Part shown: positions 29,220 through 35,616 of the stretch, piece by piece
Position numbering within the stretch: position 1 is the stretch's first letter
How the letters are laid out: every line of letters begins with the position of its first letter
Position numbers and translations under genes: made by a program
NCBI RefSeq assembly: GCF_027359675.1
Contig: NZ_CP114786.1
Location: 4,686,501 to 4,750,500 of the forward strand
Length of the DNA: 64,000 bases
DNA from: Roseibium sp. Sym1
GTDB taxonomy: Bacteria; Pseudomonadota; Alphaproteobacteria; Rhizobiales; Stappiaceae
Direction of reading: 5' to 3'
Notes under the pieces: model-generated
The model's database searches: none
What the model was told of the DNA's origin: nothing
What the model saw: only the letters and a program-made list of their open reading frames with translations

Positions 29220-30581
29220 TCACCGCGCGGCCGCAAGCAGGTTTTCGGCTGCGTTCAGGCCGCTCAGATAGGCTCCGTGGACGGTGGCAGGGTAGTCCGG
29301 GCTGGTGGCTTCCCCCGCGAAAAACACCCGGTCTAAGACCGGAGCAGCCAGGTGCCTGCGTGTCGAGAAACCTGTCCCGGCGGGCAGGTACGAGTAGGAT
29401 CCGAAGGCTTGAGGGTCCCTTGCCCAGGCGGTGGAGAGTCCCGACACCAGGGGCGGGAGGCTGTCGAGCATTGTGTCGAGTGCTTCGTGGGCAGCCTGTA
29501 CGCGGCCTGCATTGTCCAGGCGTTCCAGTTCGCGGGCGAAAGAGCCCGCATTGAGAACGCCCAGCACCGGTCTCCCGGCCGGTTCGCTGAGATTGACCCA
29601 GAACGGGAACGCCTGCGGCCGGTGGGAGACCCGGACAAGGTTCAGGACATCCAGGTCCGGGACGGGCCCGGAAAAGGTGAGATAGACCTTGTTGAGAAGA
29701 CCCATCTCCAGAGAAGCGATGGCGCTGCGCTTGCTCTCGGGAAGGGGAGGGTCGAAGGCGATTCTGTCTGCCTTGAGAACCCCGAGCGGCACCGTAACGA
29801 GGGCAAAGTCGGCGTCAAATGCACGGTTGTCTGCCTGGATCGAAACGCCGGCCGCCGAATAGGCAACGCTGTCGACGGATGTCGAAAGGCGAATGTCGAA
29901 ACCCTGGGCCAGACCCTGCGCGAGACGATCATACCCGCCGGGCAGAATCGCGTCCCCGCCGCCGAAGGCGCTGCCTTCCTCCAGTGCGGCGAGGGCGAGC
30001 ATTTCCTTGTCGGCGGCGTATTCCAGCTCCACCAGGTAGACCAACAAGGCATCCAGTTCGAGGGATGAAAGATCGGCAAACCGCCGGTCTTTCCGGATCT
30101 GGCTGATGGCGTCCCTGACGGAACTGCCGTCCGACCTGCTGACGCTGCGATCGGCCAGGTCCTCCAGACGGTCCTGCAACAGGTCAATTCTGTCTTCCAG
30201 GCGCCCCTGGTTCGCGGTCAGGTCGATGATCTCCGCATCCTCATAGTCCCACTTGAACAGCGGCTGCGAGAAGCTTTGTGCGAGTTTCGTGATCGGGTTG
30301 TTGCGGGTTCCGTGGATCCAGCTTGCACCAAGATCCAGTGGTACACCCAACGAACGGTCGGTCCACAACCGTCCGCCGATCCGGTCCCGGGCTTCGAGGA
30401 CCGTGACGGCGACGCCGAGATCCGCAAGCTGACGAGCCGCCGCCAGCCCGGCGATCCCGGCGCCGATCACGACCGCCGAAACACCTTTCCGGGCCCAGGC
30501 AGTTGTGGCAGGCCATGGCGGGACAGGCCCCAGCAGGCCAAGGCCTAGTCCCATGAGCACCGAGCGTCGCGAGGGCCGCAT
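29220..30581 (-). CDS. Tat-exported flavin monoamine oxidase family protein
   Basis: This FAD-dependent amine oxidase has 453 residues. It oxidises primary or polyamines to aldehydes, giving ammonia and H2O2; the substrate is unknown. The N-terminus SRRSVLMGLGLGL is a twin-arginine signal, so the folded flavoprotein is probably exported. The dinucleotide fold VVIGAGIAGLAAARQL and LEARDRIGGRLWT follow, then GASWIHG. The C-terminal FAD motif is FFAGEATSPDYPATVHGAYLSG with the usual spacing. The SD AAGGAG supports the start. It is a single gene on the minus strand, convergent with the hypothetical gene. Confidence 0.88.
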   Translation of the reverse strand: MRPSRRSVLMGLGLGLLGPVPPWPATTAWARKGVSAVVIGAGIAGLAAARQLADLGVAVTVLEARDRIGGRLWTDRSLGVPLDLGASWIHGTRNNPITKLAQSFSQPLFKWDYEDAEIIDLTANQGRLEDRIDLLQDRLEDLADRSVSRSDGSSVRDAISQIRKDRRFADLSSLELDALLVYLVELEYAADKEMLALAALEEGSAFGGGDAILPGGYDRLAQGLAQGFDIRLSTSVDSVAYSAAGVSIQADNRAFDADFALVTVPLGVLKADRIAFDPPLPESKRSAIASLEMGLLNKVYLTFSGPVPDLDVLNLVRVSHRPQAFPFWVNLSEPAGRPVLGVLNAGSFARELERLDNAGRVQAAHEALDTMLDSLPPLVSGLSTAWARDPQAFGSYSYLPAGTGFSTRRHLAAPVLDRVFFAGEATSPDYPATVHGAYLSGLNAAENLLAAAR

Positions 30582-30724
30582 TTCGAGGGCTCCTTTTTCC
30601 CTGAAAGACCAGTGTGCCAGTGTCTGGATCGCTCATCCACAGCAATCGGCATTGGGCACAAAATGTTCGTTTTGGGTCTTGCCAAGTCAAAGGCGAGGCC
30701 ATACAAGGCGTCTCACCTCGTAGA

Positions 30725-30800
<76 letters not shown>

Positions 30801-30936
30801 TTCTTCTCAATTTCTTGTTTTACCATCCAGGGTCGATATTACGCCCGTATGTCGCCTGAAATCCCGAACCATAACGTGTCCGGATGCCGTGAAATCGCGT
30901 CCGCGATTGCCTTCCGGTGCATGGGTGAAGGATCAC

Positions 30937-30950
30937 ATGATCTGGATCAA
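30937..30950 (+). promoter_or_regulatory. FNR/CRP-family operator
   Basis: ATGAT-CTGG-ATCAA matches the FNR consensus TTGAT-N4-ATCAA at 9 of 10 half-site bases. Its centre (30943.5) lies about 30 bp before a TGTAAT -10 hexamer, the class II activation geometry. The first gene of the radical SAM operon starts at 31112. Confidence 0.65.
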
Positions 30951-30970
30951 TGTGACGGTGAAGCAAAAAT

Positions 30971-30983
30971 TGTAATTCTTCTC
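30971..30983 (+). promoter_or_regulatory. Predicted -10 element and start region of the radical SAM operon
   Basis: TGTAAT (30971-30976) resembles TATAAT, and transcription would begin near 30983. No good -35 is present where the FNR-type box sits, as expected for an activator-dependent promoter. Confidence 0.5.
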
Positions 30984-31111
30984 AAGACAACCCAGCGATC
31001 CGCAAGGAAATACATAGTGTACTCTGCGGGTTAGCTGCTGCTTACGCAACGGTATCGCCTCGTTGTAAGGCAGCCTGCGTCTGCGTCAGGTCCGGGAGGA
31101 AGCGCATAGCC

Positions 31112-31513
31112 ATGTCCGAAGGTGTCAACACGTTCTGGGGCCTGATTCAGAGCACGCTGACGGCCATGAGCGAGGTCTATGTCAAGATCAAGGCCGGCAC
31201 CGCAAGCCAAGCCGAGAAGAACGGCTTTCTCGCCCAAGGCAATGCCCTGGGCCTGCATTCCGGACAACTGTTCGAGGAACTCAAGAAACTCGAGGACGCC
31301 GCCGAGGCCGGTGCCATGAGCCGGATCCATCACGACCTTGCCGCCTTGCTGGCCGGCGACTTGAAAAACGCCCGGGCCCTGTGCCGCGATCTCGTTCGTC
31401 AACTCCTGCGCATCGCCAATTTCCACGTGCTTCATGACGACGGCGATCAGGCCCTCTGGAAGCCGGTTCAGAAAAAGTATCAGAAGATGTTGGACGCATT
31501 ACCAACCGAGTAG
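31112..31513 (+). CDS. Helical protein of unknown family, first gene of radical SAM peptide operon (133 aa)
   Basis: The start has an SD (GGGAGGA, 11-nt spacing). The protein is predicted all-helical, with amphipathic stretches from residues 5-30, 35-65 and 70-105. It has no signal peptide, one Cys, and a His/Asp cluster at FHVLHDDGDQ. I do not recognise a family. It lies 24 bp upstream of the NAGPA gene and is the leading gene of a five-gene unit ending in the repeat peptide. A partner, carrier or adaptor role is inference only. Curiously it contains EVYVKIK, a chance echo of the YVK repeat in the peptide. Confidence 0.7.
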   Translation: MSEGVNTFWGLIQSTLTAMSEVYVKIKAGTASQAEKNGFLAQGNALGLHSGQLFEELKKLEDAAEAGAMSRIHHDLAALLAGDLKNARALCRDLVRQLLRIANFHVLHDDGDQALWKPVQKKYQKMLDALPTE

Positions 31514-31537
31514 GGCGGTCGGGGTAGAGGAGGGACC

Positions 31538-32284
31538 ATGCTCACACATTCGCACATCGCCGGAAGTGGACATGAAATCTGGATCCAGCCCGCAGGCCCT
31601 TCCGGCGCCGGTTTGACATTCGACGTGCATATCGGTGGTGGCGGCATCGCAAGCATCGCAAGCCTGGCGCATCGGAAGGCGACAAAAGGCCGGAGTTTCG
31701 TCATCAACGGGACGTTTTTCTTCAATGGCTCGATCCTTGGCGACATGCTCCGCCGTGACGGGCACTTCCGGAAAACAGCCGAGCCGAAGGCAAAGAAGCG
31801 ATTCGGGTTCGCGATCACCACATTCGGTCAGCCGACGGTCTATGAGCGCGAACCGCTCCCGGACGACCCGACGCAGCTGGAGGCGGTCTATACGGCGATG
31901 TACTCCATGGCCATGGGCGGCCTTGGCCGGCTCCTGGAAGGTGGCGTCAACAAGGCCGCACGATCGATCCTCAAGGACCCGGCGGGCCAGTATTTCCAGG
32001 ATGACGCCATCCGTGAGGCCCCCCGGTCGGCGCTTGGCATAGACAATCGCGGCAGGGTGATGGTGTTTGTCGCGACACCCGGACCTGATCCGGCGAACTA
32101 CGGCATGACGCCGGACGAGATGGCCGTGTTCATGAAAGCGCGCGGTGTGACCGATGCCGTTTTCCTGGACGGCGGCCGGTCAACCTCGCTCGCCGTCAAC
32201 GGCAGGGTGCTCATGACGGGCGGCAACTATGCCGCCGGCGGGAATGACAGCACGATCCCTTGCTGGGTGATCGGCTATGAATAG
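31538..32284 (+). CDS. Phosphodiester glycosidase (NAGPA) domain protein, no signal peptide
   Basis: The 248-residue protein matches the NAGPA/DUF2233 family, whose best-known member removes GlcNAc from a GlcNAc-phosphodiester. Motifs include the core FVINGTFFFNG, RSALGID, and the late block VFLDGGRSTSLAVNG, close to the usual LDGGGSTT. Most relatives are exported, but the N-terminus (MLTHSHIAGSGHE) is not a signal peptide, so this one appears cytoplasmic. It overlaps the next gene by 8 bp and has an SD (GGAGGGACC) upstream. Its role in the peptide operon is unknown; it could edit a sugar-phosphate on the peptide or cleave a leader-linked group. Confidence 0.8.
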   Translation: MLTHSHIAGSGHEIWIQPAGPSGAGLTFDVHIGGGGIASIASLAHRKATKGRSFVINGTFFFNGSILGDMLRRDGHFRKTAEPKAKKRFGFAITTFGQPTVYEREPLPDDPTQLEAVYTAMYSMAMGGLGRLLEGGVNKAARSILKDPAGQYFQDDAIREAPRSALGIDNRGRVMVFVATPGPDPANYGMTPDEMAVFMKARGVTDAVFLDGGRSTSLAVNGRVLMTGGNYAAGGNDSTIPCWVIGYE

Positions 32285-34007
32285 TCATGTCAAAGCAAGT
32301 GAGTTCACAGCCGACGCTCATGACGCTTGGCTCGACCGGAACCGTCACGCGCTCAAGTTCGTATCGAGCGCCAAGGTTATTCCGGACCGGGCTTCCGATC
32401 GGTTTGCCGTGTTCAACGACTATGAAGCCCCGGTTGACCACTACATGGTGTTCGATGGCGCAGATGCGCCCGTCCTTGCCCTGAAAGAGGGCTGCACCTA
32501 TGACACGCTGTCAGGCACGCTCGGGCGCGAGAAGGCGGATGCCTATCTGAAGACGTTCCAGGAGCAGGGTCTCTTCGCGCATGCCGAGCCTCCCGCAGAG
32601 CGCATCGAGCGCGTCCGCAGCGCCTACAACGCCCAGGGACGGGGCGCGGGGCTGAGGGACGATCTCGAAGCCAAGCTCGTCCGCTACAAGGCCGACGGCA
32701 GCACGCCGTGGTCGGCGTTTTCCCCGCATCCGGAAGCACCGGCTGTCGAGGTATCGCTTCTGATAACCGATGCCTGCAATCTGCGCTGCCGTTATTGCCA
32801 CGTGATGGACAGCGACAATGTCCTGCCGGCGGTCCCCAAGACCGGTGTCATGTCCGAGGAGGTCCTGCAGGATTTTGCCCGGACCTTCATCGGCTTCATC
32901 AAGCAAAGATGGGGGACCGGTTGCCTGAATGTCGTTTTCTTCGGCGGCCAGCCGTCCTTGAGAGGCAAGGTCCGTGCCTTCCTGTTCGAGGCAGCGGATT
33001 ATCTGGCTTCCCAGGCGGCGCGCGAGAAGGTCTTCATCCGCTTCTCCATCGACGACAACGGGACCCAGATCGACGATGAGCTGATAGCCTTCTTCACAAA
33101 ATACGATTTCGACGTTTCCCTGTCGTTCGATCCCCCAGTCGCGGCAAACGACTGGCAGCGGCCGTTTCCGGGCAAGGACCCGAAGAGCGGAGCCACGATC
33201 GAGGAAGGCCTGCGCCGCCTCGTTCAGAGTGACGTCCGGGTCGGGCTGCGCGCGACGGTGAGCGACCGAAACCAGGATCATGTCTACGAATCGGTCGTAA
33301 AATATTCCGGCTGGGGCCTAAGGTCCGCGTCCTTCATTCCGATGCAGGATGTCGCCCACGGCCGGACCGTCGCAGGGGTTCGTGCTCCGGACCCCGCAGT
33401 GCTGTCGCAACAATACACGAGAGCGTTCGAGCACGTGCTCGACCTCTTCGAGAAGACCGGCGCCGTTTTCGATTTCGGGCCGGTGACCTCCATTCTCCAT
33501 CGCATCGCCAACGGGGGGGAAATCCAGACCTGTGGCATGGGAGACGTCTATTTCGCGGTCGACCCGAGGGGCGGTGCCTATTCCTGCCACCGGGACCTGA
33601 CGTCCGACTTTTTCATAGGGGACGTGAGCGAGCCGGCGTGTGTCGACGCACTGTTGCACCCGCCGCTGAAGACGACCTGCCCGCAAGTGACCAGCTTCTA
33701 CGACCCCTCCCTGTTCTGCAGCAACACGGGTTGCTGCAACTGCGAGCCGGGGACGCCTGCAGCCTGCCGGGATTGTCCGATCCTGGCCTTTTGCGGCGGG
33801 TCCTGCCCGGCAGCAAGCTTTGCGCATTACGGCTGCACAAATATCGGACTGTCGGTGCTGGTCGATTCCGACCCGGCCCGCGGAGACGAAAGGTGCCGCT
33901 GGAGCAAGGACTTCGTTTCGGGGCTCTTCTGGCGGTTCATCGACGAAAAACCGGGCTCGGTCTTTCAACGCTATCTCGCGGCGCTGTTCGGACAGGTGAT
34001 GCCATGA
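32277..34007 (+). CDS. Radical SAM/SPASM peptide maturase with N-terminal leader-recognition-like domain
   Basis: This 576-residue protein would install radical-generated crosslinks or other bonds on a peptide. Residues 25-105 look like a PqqD/RRE-type winged helix that binds peptide leaders (FAVFNDYEAPVDHYMVFDG, then TLGREKADAYLKTFQEQGLF). The radical SAM core has CNLRCRYC with Cys167, 171 and 174 for the 4Fe-4S cluster, and GGQPS (223-227) where GGEP is usual. A long Cys-rich SPASM region carries Cys419, 437, 468, 481, 486, 487, 489, 497, 500, 506, 510 and 520, enough for two auxiliary clusters. It overlaps its neighbours at both ends (8 bp and ATGA), indicating translational coupling. Confidence 0.9.
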   Translation: MNSHVKASEFTADAHDAWLDRNRHALKFVSSAKVIPDRASDRFAVFNDYEAPVDHYMVFDGADAPVLALKEGCTYDTLSGTLGREKADAYLKTFQEQGLFAHAEPPAERIERVRSAYNAQGRGAGLRDDLEAKLVRYKADGSTPWSAFSPHPEAPAVEVSLLITDACNLRCRYCHVMDSDNVLPAVPKTGVMSEEVLQDFARTFIGFIKQRWGTGCLNVVFFGGQPSLRGKVRAFLFEAADYLASQAAREKVFIRFSIDDNGTQIDDELIAFFTKYDFDVSLSFDPPVAANDWQRPFPGKDPKSGATIEEGLRRLVQSDVRVGLRATVSDRNQDHVYESVVKYSGWGLRSASFIPMQDVAHGRTVAGVRAPDPAVLSQQYTRAFEHVLDLFEKTGAVFDFGPVTSILHRIANGGEIQTCGMGDVYFAVDPRGGAYSCHRDLTSDFFIGDVSEPACVDALLHPPLKTTCPQVTSFYDPSLFCSNTGCCNCEPGTPAACRDCPILAFCGGSCPAASFAHYGCTNIGLSVLVDSDPARGDERCRWSKDFVSGLFWRFIDEKPGSVFQRYLAALFGQVMP

Positions 34008-35020
34008 ATATTCTTTTGGTCGACACGTGCAATCTCGCCTGTTCCTATTGCTTTCTGCAGGGAAGCCTGAACACCAGGTCCCGCCACGACGGGGATGCCG
34101 GCAAGATGTCGCTCGCCGAGTTCAGGCACGCGCTCGACTATGCCCGGGAGCTGATTGTTGCAGGCACCAAGGACAGCGCCAATCTGCTGGGTGGCGAGCC
34201 GACTCTTCACCCGCTCTTCAGGGAGTTCCTGAGCCTCGCCCTGTCACCGGCCTATTCACTGCCCGGCGGTAGCCCGTTGCCAGTGAACGTCTTCACCAAT
34301 GGCATCTTCTCCCCGGAGATGGCGGGGTTTCTCGGGTCTCAGCCTTGCGGTCTGATGATCAACATCAACCATCCGTCGTTCTACAAGGGGACGCAATGGT
34401 CTCGTCTGAACGACAATCTGCAGCGGATTTCGAGCCTTCGCGGGGAGCGCGCGTTCAGCGTCAGCCTGAACCTCTACCAACCGGAACAGGATGTTGCGTT
34501 CGTCTTCGAGGTCATGTCCCGCTACGACCTCGGGCAACTGCGCGTCGACTTTGCCAAGCCGAACGCGGCGCAGACCAACGAACATATCTCCTTTAAAGAC
34601 GTCTCCGCCATGCTTCCGCTTCTGGAGACGATTGCCGAGAGATGTACCGAGAACGGCATTGACCTGATAACCGACTGCTGTGTCCCGGTCTGCTCGGTCG
34701 ATGACGGACAGCTCAAGCGGCTGAAGGACAAGGGTATCTTCCTGTCGTTCACCTGCCCAGGCGCCATCGATGTGGGACCAGGGCTCGAGGTCTTTTTCTG
34801 TGGTCCATTGAAGGATGTCCGTTTCGGGCAGCTGACCGACTATCCCACCGGCGGAGACCTCGTCCGCAAGATGGATGACGTCATCGACCCGCTGCGCTGG
34901 GAGGTGCCGACATGCACCGCTTGCGAGACCTGCAAATGGCAAACGCTGAACATCTGTCAGGGTGGATGCCTGGCGTTCAAACAGAGATCAGAAGGTGACG
35001 GTCAGGAGGTGCTGCAATGA
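34004..35020 (+). CDS. Second radical SAM/SPASM enzyme (338 aa)
   Basis: The radical SAM core starts almost at residue 1 (MNILLVDTCNLACSYCF; Cys9, 13, 16), so there is no leader-recognition domain. GGEPTLHP is intact. Around residues 250-275 lies FTCPGAIDVG and FFCGPL. The C-terminus carries CTACETC and ICQGGC, a twitch/SPASM-like auxiliary cluster site. It overlaps the upstream gene at ATGA and the downstream peptide at ATGA. Without its own recognition domain it may borrow the leader-binding region of the larger enzyme, or act on a second type of site. Confidence 0.88.
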   Translation: MNILLVDTCNLACSYCFLQGSLNTRSRHDGDAGKMSLAEFRHALDYARELIVAGTKDSANLLGGEPTLHPLFREFLSLALSPAYSLPGGSPLPVNVFTNGIFSPEMAGFLGSQPCGLMININHPSFYKGTQWSRLNDNLQRISSLRGERAFSVSLNLYQPEQDVAFVFEVMSRYDLGQLRVDFAKPNAAQTNEHISFKDVSAMLPLLETIAERCTENGIDLITDCCVPVCSVDDGQLKRLKDKGIFLSFTCPGAIDVGPGLEVFFCGPLKDVRFGQLTDYPTGGDLVRKMDDVIDPLRWEVPTCTACETCKWQTLNICQGGCLAFKQRSEGDGQEVLQ

Positions 35021-35199
35021 AGAAGAAATATACGCTTCAGGTCTATGGCAGGGAGCCGGATACCAAGTCAGAGAACGAGACGCGGGAAGGGCGTGCCCAA
35101 GAAAGTGCCCGTTCCGTGGGTGCGACCTGCTACGTGAAGAATCCCTGTTATGTAAAGAACCCCTGCTATGTAAAAGACCCCTGCTATGTGAAGAGCTGA
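35017..35199 (+). CDS. Predicted RiPP precursor peptide with four CYVK(N/D/S)P repeats (60 aa)
   Basis: The 60-residue peptide begins MKKKYTLQVYGREPD, with a polar, charged leader-like region to residue 37, then four tandem six-residue units: CYVKNP, CYVKNP, CYVKDP and CYVKS (Cys38, 44, 50, 56). A strong SD (AGGAGGT, 35004-35010) lies 6 nt upstream, and the ATG overlaps the stop of the second radical SAM gene. Each unit offers a Cys for thioether bonds and a Tyr-Val-Lys triad of the aromatic-X-X type used in radical-SAM cyclophanes (triceptides), but chemistry cannot be read from sequence. The N-terminal KKKY.....YG pattern is a possible recognition sequence. I know no named family with this repeat. 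Confidence 0.8.
   Translation: MKKKYTLQVYGREPDTKSENETREGRAQESARSVGATCYVKNPCYVKNPCYVKDPCYVKS
35128..35196 (+). repeat. Tandem 18-bp coding repeat (4 units)
   Basis: Units lie at 35128-35145, 35146-35163, 35164-35181 and 35182-35196 (last unit short). Codons vary between units (TGC/TGT, TAC/TAT, GTG/GTA, AAG/AAA) while the residues CYVK are constant, so the repeat is held at protein level. Confidence 0.95.
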
Positions 35200-35616
35200 A
35201 TTCGGCTTCGGTTTCCGGCATGGTTCATGCGCGGGCCGGTTGGGATGTCCCGGCTGCAGGGCATCAAAGGTCTTTGAAGGCGCTCTTTCGGAACACCGCG
35301 AACGCGTGATTGATGCGGACCGGCGGCCGAGTCGGGAGATCTTACTCTGGACGCAGGGATTGAGGTCTTGAAGAGCCTGGCCGACGATGCGAACGGTTTG
35401 CGGTGCTGTGCCTGTTCGCGGCAACGTTCGGGCTGAATGCCCTGGATCCGGACGCATGTTTCCCGCAGTCATTTCCGTCATGCCGCATTCCCTGGCAAGC
35501 CATATCCGCAGTGCGGTTTCGTTTTGGCTTCGAATGCTGTGTTTTCTTTTTCATACCATTCCCATAAACTTCTCCGGCTAAGTAAAAACCTGCAGCGTGG
35601 AGAGAAGATTAGCCAT
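35200..35616 (+). other. Intergenic stretch after the peptide gene, nothing identified
   Basis: About 417 bp with no convincing gene, terminator or repeat. Open frames here have no SD or recognisable residues. Any cleavage protease or exporter for the peptide is not encoded here. Confidence 0.5.

Noticed and set aside
31085..31103. A stretch resembling the core of SRP (4.5S) RNA, GTCAGGTCCGG-AGGAAGC, just before the first gene of the radical SAM operon
   Set aside because: Only the tetraloop region matches (GGGA loop, AGCG instead of AGCA). The flanking sequences do not pair into the long 4.5S hairpin, and the GGGAGGA part is explained as the ribosome binding site of the gene at 31112.
30801..31111. 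Short open frames after tRNA-Val (for example from 30768)
   Set aside because: They overlap the tRNA or promoter elements and lack ribosome binding sites.
35017..35060. Peptide N-terminus as a lasso-peptide leader (YxxPxLxxxG)
   Set aside because: The proline is missing and no B/C lasso enzymes are present. The paired radical SAM genes fit better.
35128..35196. The tandem 18-bp units as a CRISPR or minisatellite
   Set aside because: There are no spacers, the units are contiguous, in frame and at the end of a coding region with a strong SD. A coding repeat explains them.
35068..35481. A minus-strand frame with the repeat-like FYIAGVLYITGILHVAG segment
   Set aside because: It is the reverse complement of the peptide's 18-bp tandem repeats and has no ribosome binding site.
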